Assembly (NCBI RefSeq): GCF_013141775.1
Contig: NZ_WHOB01000052.1
Location: 27,982-91,981, forward strand
Source of the DNA: Paenibacillus phytohabitans
Lineage (GTDB): Bacteria; Bacillota; Bacilli; Paenibacillales; Paenibacillaceae
DNA: 64,000 nucleotides
Direction: 5' to 3'
Positions 41,847-50,780 of this stretch are shown in pieces; the first letter of the stretch is position 1, and the number at the start of each line of letters is the position of its first letter. A model generated the notes under the pieces. It did not search any database. It was not told the DNA's origin and saw only the letters and a list, made by a program, of their open reading frames with translations. A program made the position numbers and the translations under genes.

Positions 41847-42782
41847 TTAGAACAACGCGCTGTCCGGTTCAACCTTGCGTACAATAAAGTTAACCACAAG
41901 CACCAGGACCAGGCCGAATAAGGATTGGTAGAATCCTACTGCAGCACCCATCGAGAAGTTAAATTGTCCCACCAGGGAGCGGAAGACATACGTATCTATG
42001 ATATCCGTCTGCGGATACAGCACGGAGTTTGTGCCAATGAGATTGTAGAACAGGTCGAAGGAGCCTTTGAGAATCCCGCCCATACCGAACAGCAGGAGCA
42101 GTATAAAGGTCGGCTTCAGAATAGGCAGGGTCATGTAGCGGATCCGCTGCCAGGTAGTAGCACCATCCATGTAGGCAGCCTCGTACAGATCATGGTTGAT
42201 CCCTGTGATTGCAGCCAGATAGACAATCATACCGTAGCCGGTACCCGCCCAGATCTTGAAGGCCACAATAATGTATTTCCAGATTCCCGGATCGTTATAG
42301 AACTCGTAACGGTCCAGCCCTGCCCCCGAGATCATCGTATTGATGAATCCGGAGTTGAAGTTGAAGAGATTGTAAGCAAACACACCAACGATAACCATCG
42401 AGATAAAGTTTGGCAGGAGAATAACGGACTGGGAGATCTTCTTGAACCATTTCCCGGTTATCTCCGACAACATGATGGCAAACACAATCTGAATAATATT
42501 ACCTAAAGCAAGGAATACCAGATTGTAGAGCAGCGTATTCTTGGTGATATTCCAGAGCTCTCCGGTCTGCACCAGGAATTCAAAGTTCTTCAGACCGATG
42601 AAATCACTGCCAAAGATACCTTTGTTGAGCTTGTAATCCACGAATGCAACATAAGCGCCGGGCATTACCGCATAATGAAAGACCGCGAAATACACAATGA
42701 CAGGCAGCAGCATGAGATACAGCACTTTGTTCTTAAACAGTTCCCGGACGATATTTCCGCCCGCATGTACAAATCTTGCCAA
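41847..42782 (-). CDS. Carbohydrate ABC transporter permease (LplB-like)
   Basis: A 311-residue permease with six membrane helices. The EAA loop reads GINHDLYEAAYMDGATTWQRIRYMTLPILKPTFILLLLFGMGG. TTG 42782 is chosen as start because GGAGGT lies seven bases before it and the protein then begins MARFVHAGGNIVRELFKNK, as in relatives. The longer frame from 42977 would run through the predicted promoter and operator. It is first in the minus-strand operon (permease, permease, binding protein, LacI, isomerase). Confidence 0.92.
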   Translation of the reverse strand: MARFVHAGGNIVRELFKNKVLYLMLLPVIVYFAVFHYAVMPGAYVAFVDYKLNKGIFGSDFIGLKNFEFLVQTGELWNITKNTLLYNLVFLALGNIIQIVFAIMLSEITGKWFKKISQSVILLPNFISMVIVGVFAYNLFNFNSGFINTMISGAGLDRYEFYNDPGIWKYIIVAFKIWAGTGYGMIVYLAAITGINHDLYEAAYMDGATTWQRIRYMTLPILKPTFILLLLFGMGGILKGSFDLFYNLIGTNSVLYPQTDIIDTYVFRSLVGQFNFSMGAAVGFYQSLFGLVLVLVVNFIVRKVEPDSALF

Positions 42783-42904
42783 TGAGCCCACCTCCAAATT
42801 GAACGATGCATTCTTACAACATGCATATCTTTGTTTCACTTCTTGTCCTGCAGCCGGAATGACAACTGCGTGCATACCTTTAATAATTAACCGTATTGGA
42901 CAGT

Positions 42905-42920
42905 ATAGAAACGTTTCCAT
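42905..42920. promoter_or_regulatory. LacI-family operator, left copy
   Basis: The 16-bp ATAGAAACGTTTCCAT with core palindrome GAAACGTTTC. It is the exact reverse complement of the site at 43105-43120. It lies about 20-35 bp downstream of the predicted start of the transporter operon. It also resembles a cre site, so CcpA is an alternative binder. Confidence 0.75.
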
Positions 42921-42947
42921 TATTTCTTTGTGTTTCCCCTTGCTCAG

Positions 42948-42977
42948 AGCATACTCCCAAGTTGTATACGCTGTCAA
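42948..42977 (-). promoter_or_regulatory. Promoter of the transporter operon
   Basis: On the minus strand TTGACA (42972-42977) and TATGCT (42948-42953) are spaced 18 bp, placing the start near 42941, upstream of the operator. Confidence 0.6.
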
Positions 42978-43060
42978 ACATTTTTTATTTTCGAATTACA
43001 AGTAAAAAAATTACATTCAGCGTTACAAAAACGATAATTCGGTCGTTTTTTCGCAGATAA

Positions 43061-43089
43061 TTGACTTTTTTTCGTCTTCAGACTAATAT
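43061..43089 (+). promoter_or_regulatory. Promoter of the GH94-GH3 operon
   Basis: TTGACT (43061-43066) and TAATAT (43084-43089) are spaced 17 bp. The start would fall near 43096, just before the operator at 43105. Confidence 0.7.
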
Positions 43090-43104
43090 CGAGATGTATC
43101 ACTT

Positions 43105-43120
43105 ATGGAAACGTTTCTAT
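43105..43120. promoter_or_regulatory. LacI-family operator, right copy
   Basis: The 16-bp ATGGAAACGTTTCTAT, the exact inverse of the left copy 200 bp away. It lies at about +9 to +24 of the GH94 promoter, suited to repression. Confidence 0.75.
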
Positions 43121-43223
43121 TTATTCTTTACACGGACATGTCACCTTGTTCTTGTGACATCTGATGATGAATTCCCCCTAACTAATTCATGTCCCAATCA
43201 CGTACTGGAAAGAGAGGGTTATT

Positions 43224-46200
43224 ATGATTTTCAAACAACAATCAAACATGATTACCTTAACCCGGGATGACCTTAGTTATACGTTCCTGCCAACAGGAGA
43301 CATCTTCGAGTTCACCCATGAGTCTACTCTCATTAATCAGTTCCAAGGCAATCCTGTAGATGGTTCAGCTAATAATATCTATCTGCGCGTGCATACGGAG
43401 CAAGGAATCAGCAACTATCCTTTACTCGGAATCCGCTCGGGCTCCAAGCTGTCCCATAGTCAAGACCAACTGATTTTTGAAGGTTCTATAGAAGCTATCA
43501 GCTACCGTGTCACCTTCGCGCCCGCCCGGGACGGAATCTGGTTCTGGCATATTCAGCTCTCCGGCAGCGGTGAGACCGTGGATGTGGTCTACGGACAGGA
43601 TATCGGTGTCGCAGGCAAAGGCGGCGTGCTGGCCAATGAGCTGTACATGAGCCAATACCTGGATCACAGCATCTGGGAAGGCACGAACGGCTATGCCGTA
43701 TGCTCCCGCCAGAACCAGCCGCAGGGGACTGCCTTCCCTTATCTGCAGCAGGGTGCAGTGGGTACCCGCGCAGTAGGTTATTCTACTGACGGTATGCAGT
43801 TCTTCGGCGTGTCCTACAAAGGCAGTTACGTGCCTGAGGTGCTCAGCGGCAATCTGCAGAACCGCAATTATCAATACGAGCTGGCCTATACCGCGCTGCA
43901 GACAGAGCTTATAACGCTGTCCGCTCCCGCCGAATTCGCCTTCTACGGGCTCTTCCGCCCTACTCATCCAGCTGCTGTAACAGAGCTAGAGTTCCAGGCC
44001 GAGCTGCAGGCAGCTTACGATGAAATCGACTGGAGCGCGGGTGAGGCTGCGCCGGCCAGAGATGTGCCTGTGCTAAGTACTGATATTGGCGCACCTTATG
44101 TCTCCACCCAGTGGTCACAAGCTGAGATTGATGCGGCTTACCCTAACCGGAAGCTTGAAGAAATTGAGAACGGGGAACTGCTCTCCTTCTTCACGGAGGA
44201 GCATGTCCATGTTGTACTGCAGCCCAAGGAGCTGCTGGTTGAACGTCCGCACGGCCATATCATCACTACGCTGCTCGATAAAAGCCAAGTCGATAACAAC
44301 CTAATTTCTTCCACTAACTATATGTACGGAATCTTCAACGGCCAGACGGTTGTCGGCAATACCTCTTTCCATAAACTGCTCTCCACACCACGCGGCCTGC
44401 TGAATATTCAGCGAAACAGCGGACAGCGGATCTATGTCCGCCTGGATGGGGTCTACCGGATTCTTACGCTCCCGGCAGCTTACGAAATGGGCGTTAACTT
44501 TGCCAGATGGCATTACCAGGTTGAGGATGATCTGCTCACGGTTACCGTCTTTGCCGCAGCAGGCCAGCCGGATGTTGCCCTGCAGGTTCAGTCGAAGCTC
44601 GGCAAATCCTATGATTATCTGATCACGAACCAGCTTGTTATGGGTGAGCATGAATTCCAGCAGCCGGTAAGAGTTGAAGCCAAGGACGGTATTCTGCAGG
44701 TTCTTCCTGACGAAGCGTCTGTACAGCAGCTTCCTTATCCCGGTCTGCATTTCGATATCCAGCTTCCGGGAACTGCCTATACGTACAGCGATGACCGGAT
44801 ATTCTATACGGACAGACAGCCGCGCAACGGAACGCTGCTGACGATTTCCGTCACGCAGTCGGCAAGCTTCCAGCTTGTAATCCAAGGCCGGCTCACACAG
44901 GCCGACAGTCTTCCCCTGGTCTCTCCTTACACTCCGGAAACCGAGGAAGCGCTGTTTAAAGGCTTCTATGAAGCATTTACTTCGGGCTTCCACCTCCAGC
45001 TTGAAGGAGAAGAGCAGTCACGGATTGATATTCTGAACGAAACTGTATGGTGGTACACCCATAATGCGATGACCCATTTCATTATGCCGCATGGCCTTGA
45101 ACAGCCGGGCGGAGCCGCATGGGGCACACGCGATGTATGCCAGGGGCCGATGGAGTATTTCCTGATGACCCAGCATTATGAGCTGGCTAGAAATGTACTG
45201 CTGAAGATCTACTCCCATCAGCTGTGGGAGAGTAAGGAATGGCCGCAATGGTTCATGTTCGACCAGCATCCGGTACAAGCCCATGAATGGCATGGCGATG
45301 TCGTACTCTGGCCGCTGAAATGCATCAGCGATTATATTATGGCTACAGGAGACTACACGATCCTTCAGGAACAGGTAGCTTACCACCATCTGGCAGATGC
45401 CCTGCCAAGCCAGCAGACCGAAACTGTGCTTGAGCATGTCAAAGCTGCTGTAGAGACGATCCGCGAACGCTTCGTACCGGGCACTTCCCTGATCAATTAT
45501 GCCGGCGGCGACTGGGATGATACCCTGCAGCCTGCTGATGAAGCCTTGAAGACCAAGCTCGTGAGTGCCTGGACTGTCGCTTTGGCCTTCCAGGTCATCC
45601 GCAACCTGTCGCAGGTCACTACAGCCGATGCCGAATTCTCCGCCAGCCTTGCTGTAATGGCCGAAGAGATGAAGGAATCCTTCCGGACGCTGCTGATCAA
45701 GGATGGCGTCATCGCCGGCTTCGCCTACTTCCAGGAAGACGGAAGCATTGATTATATGCTTCATCCGCTGGATCAGCAGACGGGTATTAAGTACCGGTTA
45801 CTGCCGATGACACGCAGTATCATCGCTGAACTGGTCACCCCTGAACAAGCGGTTGCCAATTTCCGCCTGATTGACGAGTATCTGAATCACCCGGATGGCG
45901 TACGTCTGATGGATCGTCCCGCCCGCTATGAAGGCGGCGTAAGTACGATCTTCCGCCGTGCCGAGCAAGCCGCCAGTGTCGGCCGCGAGATCAGCCTGCA
46001 GTATGTGCATGCCCATATCCGCTATCTCGAAGCTTCCGCCAAGCTTGGCGAAGCTGACCGCGCCTGGGAAGGCCTGTTCCAGATCAATCCGATCAACATC
46101 CGGCAGAGCGTCCCTAATGCCCAGCTGCGCCAGAGCAATATGTACTTCAGCAGCTCGGACGGGAATTTCCCTGACCGTTACAGCTATCAGCAGAACTTCG

Positions 46201-46574
46201 ATCAGCTGCGCGACGGCAGTGTAGAAGTCAAAGGCGGCTGGCGCCTGTATTCCAGCGGTCCCGGAATCTATCTCAACCAGCTTATCTCAGCAATCCTGGG
46301 TATCCGCTTCAGCGAAGAAGAGCTGATCATTGATCCGGTACTGCCGGCCAGTCTTGACGGACTGCGCTTCACTTATGAGTGCTTCGGCCGTCCGTTAACC
46401 TTTGTTTATCACATCGGCTCAGGCCCGGCTCGTACTCCGGAGCTGCATGCAGCGGGAGTTGCGGTTACCGGCCAGGTCCTGTCCAATCCGTACCGCCCGG
46501 GTGCCGTAAGCATCGCCAAGAACAACCTGCTTACACTGCCTGGTGATGAACTGCATATCTATTTGGCACAATAA
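43224..46574 (+). CDS. GH94 phosphorylase, probable 1,2-beta-oligoglucan phosphorylase
   Basis: A 1116-residue cytoplasmic glycoside phosphorylase. The N-terminal 280 and next 300 residues are beta-sandwich parts, and the (alpha/alpha)6 catalytic barrel follows from about residue 600: ETVWWYTHNAMTHFIMPHG, GTRDVCQGPMEYFL, WPQWFMFD and HEWHGDVVLWPLKCISDYI. An acidic NYAGGDWDDTLQPAD segment near residue 763 probably holds the general acid. The length (about 1100) and these blocks match 1,2-beta-oligoglucan (sophoro-oligosaccharide) phosphorylases of the Listeria lin1839 type as I remember them. The reaction would release alpha-glucose-1-phosphate. The adjacent GH3 enzyme and ABC importer also match that locus. 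No signal peptide is present. Confidence 0.85.
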   Translation: MIFKQQSNMITLTRDDLSYTFLPTGDIFEFTHESTLINQFQGNPVDGSANNIYLRVHTEQGISNYPLLGIRSGSKLSHSQDQLIFEGSIEAISYRVTFAPARDGIWFWHIQLSGSGETVDVVYGQDIGVAGKGGVLANELYMSQYLDHSIWEGTNGYAVCSRQNQPQGTAFPYLQQGAVGTRAVGYSTDGMQFFGVSYKGSYVPEVLSGNLQNRNYQYELAYTALQTELITLSAPAEFAFYGLFRPTHPAAVTELEFQAELQAAYDEIDWSAGEAAPARDVPVLSTDIGAPYVSTQWSQAEIDAAYPNRKLEEIENGELLSFFTEEHVHVVLQPKELLVERPHGHIITTLLDKSQVDNNLISSTNYMYGIFNGQTVVGNTSFHKLLSTPRGLLNIQRNSGQRIYVRLDGVYRILTLPAAYEMGVNFARWHYQVEDDLLTVTVFAAAGQPDVALQVQSKLGKSYDYLITNQLVMGEHEFQQPVRVEAKDGILQVLPDEASVQQLPYPGLHFDIQLPGTAYTYSDDRIFYTDRQPRNGTLLTISVTQSASFQLVIQGRLTQADSLPLVSPYTPETEEALFKGFYEAFTSGFHLQLEGEEQSRIDILNETVWWYTHNAMTHFIMPHGLEQPGGAAWGTRDVCQGPMEYFLMTQHYELARNVLLKIYSHQLWESKEWPQWFMFDQHPVQAHEWHGDVVLWPLKCISDYIMATGDYTILQEQVAYHHLADALPSQQTETVLEHVKAAVETIRERFVPGTSLINYAGGDWDDTLQPADEALKTKLVSAWTVALAFQVIRNLSQVTTADAEFSASLAVMAEEMKESFRTLLIKDGVIAGFAYFQEDGSIDYMLHPLDQQTGIKYRLLPMTRSIIAELVTPEQAVANFRLIDEYLNHPDGVRLMDRPARYEGGVSTIFRRAEQAASVGREISLQYVHAHIRYLEASAKLGEADRAWEGLFQINPINIRQSVPNAQLRQSNMYFSSSDGNFPDRYSYQQNFDQLRDGSVEVKGGWRLYSSGPGIYLNQLISAILGIRFSEEELIIDPVLPASLDGLRFTYECFGRPLTFVYHIGSGPARTPELHAAGVAVTGQVLSNPYRPGAVSIAKNNLLTLPGDELHIYLAQ

Positions 46575-46620
46575 TATATACAGACGATAACTTTCAGTAC
46601 GCTTAACGAAGGAGTTAGCC

Positions 46621-48786
46621 ATGACTAAACCGTTTATCCAAGATCTCGTGAACGATATGACACTAGACGAAAAGCTGGCCCAGCTAACCCAGCTCGGTCC
46701 TTACTATTGGGGTCTGGATGATACCGTGGATTTAACGGGTCCATTCAAAGAATTGAACATCAAGCCGCAGGTGATGGAGAACATCGGAAGTGTTCTGAAC
46801 GGCATTGGCGCACGGAATGTCATTGAGCTGCAGACCCGGCATCTGGAATCCAGCCGCCAGAAGATTCCGCTGCTCTTCATGGCGGATGTCATTCACGGCT
46901 ACCGGACCATCCTGCCGATTCCGCTGGCGATGGGCAGCAGCTTCGACCTTGAAGCCATCGAACGCTTCGCTGAAATCGCAGCCAGAGAGAGCGCCGCTGC
47001 CGGTATTCACGTCACCTTCTCCCCTATGACTGACCTCGTGCGCGATCCGCGCTGGGGCCGGGTTATGGAGACCTCCGGTGAGGACCCTTACCTGAACGCC
47101 CGCGTGACCGAGAGCATGGTCCGGGGCTATCAGGGGACAGACCTGAAGGAGCCGGGGCGGATCGCAGCCTGCGTGAAGCATTTCGCCGGCTACGGCGCGC
47201 CCGAAGGCGGCCGTGAATACAACACGGTGGATATGTCCACCGGTGTACTGCGCGAATTCTATCTGCCGGCTTATAAAGCTGCAGTAGATGCCGGTGTCGC
47301 AATGGTCATGGCCGCGTTCAATACCATTGACCGTATTCCGGCCAGCGGCAACAGCAAGCTGCTGCGCGGAATTCTGCGGGAGGAATGGGGCTTTGACGGC
47401 GTTACCATCGCCGACTTCAACTCTGTGAATGAGCTGGTGCCCCATGGCGCTGCGCAGGATGGCCGCGAAGCCGCCCACAAAAGCCTTGCCGCAGGCCTGG
47501 ATATCGAGATGATGTCCACCCACTATCTGAATCACGGGGCCGCACTGGTCGAAGAAGGGCTGCTCGATATCAGCCTGATCGACGAAGCGGTCACCCGGGT
47601 ACTGGAGCTGAAGGATGCCCTCGGGTTGTTCGACAACCCGTTCAAGGATGCCGATCCGGTGGCAGACGAAGCGGATAAGCCCAGCGCTGAGCATCTGCAG
47701 GCTGCACGGGAACTCGGTGCAAGCTCGGTGGTGCTGCTGAAGAACGAGAATGAAGTGCTGCCGCTGAAGCGGGGGATGAAGCTCGGTCTGGCCGGTCCAT
47801 TCGCCACCTCTATTCATGTACTGGGCGGCTGGGCAGGCGCCGAGAAAGATCCGGCAGTCTCCCTCTACACCGGCATCACCGGCAAAATCCCGGCAGCAGA
47901 TATTGTTACAGCAATGACCGGCGAGCTGGGAAGCATGCTGGAGGGTGTCTTCGATGTGGAAGACCACGCTGAGGAAGCCTTCGAACAGCTGAAGGATTGC
48001 GATGTCATTCTAGCCGCTGTCGGCGAGAATCAGCATGACACCGGGGAAGGCGGCAGCAAAGCCAGCCTCCGGCTGTCCGCGAACCAGGAGAAGCTGATCC
48101 GGCGTCTGAAGGATACCGGCAAGCCTGTCGTCACTATCGTATTCAGCGGCCGTCCGCTGGAGCTTGCGCCAGTGCTTGATGCAAGCGACGCGCTGGTACA
48201 GGCCTGGTTCCTGGGCAGCGAGTCGGGGAATTCCATTGCAGATGTGCTGTTCGGCGATTATAACCCGTCCGGACGCCTGTCCATGAGCTTCCCTTACTCG
48301 GTGGGACAGATTCCTGTGTACTATAATGCTTATCAGACGGGACGCCCGTATGATCCCCAGTATCCGAATGTGCGTTATGTAACCCGGTATCTGGATATCC
48401 CGAATGATCCGCTGTTCTGCTTCGGCTATGGCCTGAGCTACTCCAGCTTTGCTTACAGCAGCTTCAACGTTGAAGCTGCGGCTGATGGCCGGGTGCTCGC
48501 CTCCATTGAGGTAGAGAACACTTCGGAGGTTACCGGCAAGGAGACCGTCCAGCTCTATATCCGCGATGTTACCGCAAGTGTGGTCCGTCCCGTGAAGGAA
48601 CTGAAGGGCTTCAAGCAGGTTACCCTCGCTGCGCATGAGAAGCAGATTATCACCTTCGAGATCACCAGCGAGATGCTGATGTTCTACGGCCAGGACGATG
48701 AGCTTGTGTTCGAGCCCGGAGACTTCGATATAATGATCGGCCGGAACTCCGGAGATCACGCTACGCAGCGGATCTGGATCAGCTGA
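46621..48786 (+). CDS. GH3 beta-glucosidase
   Basis: A 721-residue family 3 glycoside hydrolase without a signal peptide. The TIM barrel holds IPLLFMADVIHGYRTILPIPLAMG, ETSGEDPYLNARV and CVKHFAGYGAPEGGREYN. The nucleophile is the aspartate of DGVTIADFNSVNELV. The second domain carries ENQHDTGEGGSKASLRL, which probably provides the acid/base glutamate. The C-terminal fibronectin-III-like domain ends the protein. AAGGAG lies six bases before the ATG, 47 bp after the GH94 stop. Such GH3 partners hydrolyse sophorose left by the phosphorylase in related loci, giving two glucose. The substrate is inferred from context. Confidence 0.93.
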   Translation: MTKPFIQDLVNDMTLDEKLAQLTQLGPYYWGLDDTVDLTGPFKELNIKPQVMENIGSVLNGIGARNVIELQTRHLESSRQKIPLLFMADVIHGYRTILPIPLAMGSSFDLEAIERFAEIAARESAAAGIHVTFSPMTDLVRDPRWGRVMETSGEDPYLNARVTESMVRGYQGTDLKEPGRIAACVKHFAGYGAPEGGREYNTVDMSTGVLREFYLPAYKAAVDAGVAMVMAAFNTIDRIPASGNSKLLRGILREEWGFDGVTIADFNSVNELVPHGAAQDGREAAHKSLAAGLDIEMMSTHYLNHGAALVEEGLLDISLIDEAVTRVLELKDALGLFDNPFKDADPVADEADKPSAEHLQAARELGASSVVLLKNENEVLPLKRGMKLGLAGPFATSIHVLGGWAGAEKDPAVSLYTGITGKIPAADIVTAMTGELGSMLEGVFDVEDHAEEAFEQLKDCDVILAAVGENQHDTGEGGSKASLRLSANQEKLIRRLKDTGKPVVTIVFSGRPLELAPVLDASDALVQAWFLGSESGNSIADVLFGDYNPSGRLSMSFPYSVGQIPVYYNAYQTGRPYDPQYPNVRYVTRYLDIPNDPLFCFGYGLSYSSFAYSSFNVEAAADGRVLASIEVENTSEVTGKETVQLYIRDVTASVVRPVKELKGFKQVTLAAHEKQIITFEITSEMLMFYGQDDELVFEPGDFDIMIGRNSGDHATQRIWIS

Positions 48787-48800
48787 GATGCTGCTAATGG

Positions 48801-48920
48801 CTGCACTTAGCCTTAGGCAGGTGAGTAAAGCTTCAGTTATCTGCATATAGCTTCAGGCGGGTGAGCACAGCTTCAGTTAGCTGCATTTAGCTTCAGGCGG
48901 GTGAGCACTGCTTCAGATCG
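48801..48920. repeat. 40-bp tandem repeat, three units
   Basis: Three units of exactly 40 bp begin CTGCAYWTAG at 48801, 48841 and 48881, with inner RGTGAGYAMWGCTTCAG. They lie between the GH3 stop and its terminator. Confidence 0.75.
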
Positions 48921-48979
48921 CTATCCATAACCAGCTAGCTGTACACCAGAAAGCCGCCTATAGCTGGCGGCACACCAGA

Positions 48980-49028
48980 AAGCGCCAATCTTCCTCACCT
49001 TAGGGTGTAAGAGGATTGGCGCTTTTTT
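48980..49028 (+). terminator. Terminator of the GH94-GH3 operon
   Basis: Stem AAGCGCCAATC...GATTGGCGCTT with a CTCACCTTAGGGTG top, followed by six T. Confidence 0.9.
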
Positions 49029-49067
49029 GATTTTCTATGCGGCCTCTGTAAGTTATGCTCCTGTATG

Positions 49068-49838
49068 TTATGAACCTGTCAGCAGCTCTATATCCAGCCG
49101 GGCAAAGGTATCCTTCCACTCCCGGGTGCAGCCGCTGTCGGTCAGCACCATGGAGATATGTTCCATCGGGGCAATCTGCGCAAAGGTAGTGACTCCGAAT
49201 TTCGAATGGTCGGCGACCAGAATCGATTCCTCGGCCCGTTCCATCATTTTGCGGGAGATGAGTGCTTCTTCAAGATGATAATCGGTAATTCCTTCCGAGA
49301 GTGACAGACCTCCGGCAGAGATAAAAGCCTTGTTCACCTTGAACTGGCCCAGCAGCTCATGAGCAGTGATGCCTACAGCCGCCTGATAAGCGGCATTCAC
49401 CTCACCTCCGGCAAAAATAATCTTCCCCTGAAACTGTTCCAGCGCACAGTTCAGGACCGGAACCGAGTTGGTAATGACCGTCACGTGGGCGCGGTCTGTA
49501 AGCTGCCGCATAATCTCAAGTGTGGTCGTCCCGTTATCGAGGATTACTGTCTCGCCATCCTGAATAAGCGAAGCCGCGAGCCTGCCAATAGCCTGCTTGT
49601 CCGTCAGATTCATCTGGGAACGCTTCATGAAGGTGGGTTCATTATTTCCGGAACGAATCCGTACGGCTCCCCCATATACCTTGCGCAGACGCCCTTCCTT
49701 CTCCAGACGGTCGAGATCACGCCGGATCGTCTCTGTGGTTACAGCGAACCGCTCAGCCAAAAAATGCACCTGCACTTTCCCCTCCAGATCCAGCTGGGAG
49801 AGGATGGTCTGCCTGCGTTCTTCATAGGTCAGGGACAT
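49068..49838 (-). CDS. DeoR-family transcriptional regulator
   Basis: A 256-residue DeoR/GlpR-type repressor. Residues 5-60 are the winged helix: EERRQTILSQLDLEGKVQVHFLAERFAVTTETIRRDLDRLEKEG. The effector domain has ETVILDNGTTTLEIMRQL and VTVITNSVPVLNCALEQF, the usual phosphosugar-binding pattern. GGAGG lies eight bases before ATG 49838. A perfect palindrome at 49863-49878 just upstream may be its own operator. The target genes are not clear. The divergent phosphoesterase and transporter genes (50781-52653) lie about 940 bp away. Confidence 0.9.
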   Translation of the reverse strand: MSLTYEERRQTILSQLDLEGKVQVHFLAERFAVTTETIRRDLDRLEKEGRLRKVYGGAVRIRSGNNEPTFMKRSQMNLTDKQAIGRLAASLIQDGETVILDNGTTTLEIMRQLTDRAHVTVITNSVPVLNCALEQFQGKIIFAGGEVNAAYQAAVGITAHELLGQFKVNKAFISAGGLSLSEGITDYHLEEALISRKMMERAEESILVADHSKFGVTTFAQIAPMEHISMVLTDSGCTREWKDTFARLDIELLTGS

Positions 49839-49862
49839 GTATGATTCCTCCAGTTATAGTGA

Positions 49863-49878
49863 ATTCGCGTTCGCGAAT
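49863..49878. promoter_or_regulatory. Perfect palindrome upstream of the DeoR gene
   Basis: ATTCGCG-TT-CGCGAAT, seven-base arms and a two-base centre, 25 bp before the regulator start. It is a candidate autoregulatory operator. From 49880 to 50190 the gap shows only a run of ATCCTTAA-like short repeats near 50055. Confidence 0.5.
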
Positions 49879-50192
49879 GCTAATTGCCTTATCCGATTTA
49901 GGTTATCCATATGTATATGTAATGTTGTTTTGAGTGTATTGTTGTTGATTTCCTCAGTATATGGAGCCGAATCCCACTTGTCAATGCAGCTGCTTTTATC
50001 AAAAGATTTCTCTAGTGGACGAGTAAATCTGCTTACGCTTACGCATCAGAAGCCTTAAATCCTTAAATCCTTAATTCCTTAATTCCTTAAGTTTCTTATT
50101 CCACCAATGCTCCCTGCACTTAGCGTCATTATCTTCTGTTCACACAAATGCCTGCGGTTTGCGTACGTATCGAAGGTGGCGATTCCTTGAAT

Positions 50193-50375
50193 AGTTGTAT
50201 TTCGTACAGTTAAAAGTTAGCTAAAGCGTGAATTTATTGCGATAAATGTATTCTGTACAACTAAACATGGCGTGTAGCGATCATTCAGGGAATGGCGGTC
50301 TATTTAATTGTATAGAATGCAGTTAAAATGCTCTGGCGCACCTATCCGGTAACTTTAGTTGTACAAAATACAGTT
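50193..50375. repeat. Four-site palindromic element, copy C1 (51-62-51 spacing)
   Basis: Sites with core TGYA-N5-TRCA start at 50193, 50244, 50306 and 50357, that is at distances of 51, 62 and 51 bp. Flanks mostly read GTTAAA or ACTAAA on the 3' side. It is followed 97 bp later (site to site) by copy C2 in the same gap. Confidence 0.8.
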
Positions 50376-50453
50376 AAAGCCTGCGAAGCGAGAAATCGCT
50401 CTGCTTCAAGCAGGAGTAAAGTTCCGCACCGGTTATATTTCCAACTATAGTTC

Positions 50454-50636
50454 TATTGCACTTTCTGCAGCAGATAGCCCCTAAATCCGCCGAAAAATAG
50501 AATCTAATGCACTCCGTACATTAGAATTTTATGAAAGGAGTCTTTTGGAGCGAAATTAGAGGAATCAGTTGTATGAAATACAGCAGAATGAGATTTCACG
50601 CCGGTTTGAGCAAAATCTATTGCAGAAAGTGCAATC
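50454..50636. repeat. Four-site palindromic element, copy C2 (51-62-51 spacing)
   Basis: Sites start at 50454, 50505, 50567 and 50618, again at distances of 51, 62 and 51 bp. The second is a perfect palindrome TAATGCA-CTCCG-TACATTA. The sequences between sites differ from copy C1, while the spacing is the same. It lies in the gap 49839-50780. Confidence 0.75.
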
Positions 50637-50780
50637 CATCCAATTATAGATTGACAGAAACGGATTATCGCCCTAAAATCAACATGAAACAACATAATAA
50701 AATACAAAACAACACAAAAGCACTTTAACACCTAATGAACTAAATTCATAACTTTATTCAGGCAGAGAGGGGATTTTCAC

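Noticed and set aside
42783..42977. N-terminal extension of the first permease
   Set aside because: The stretch covers the predicted promoter and operator, codes for atypical sequence, and a good ribosome site precedes TTG 42782.
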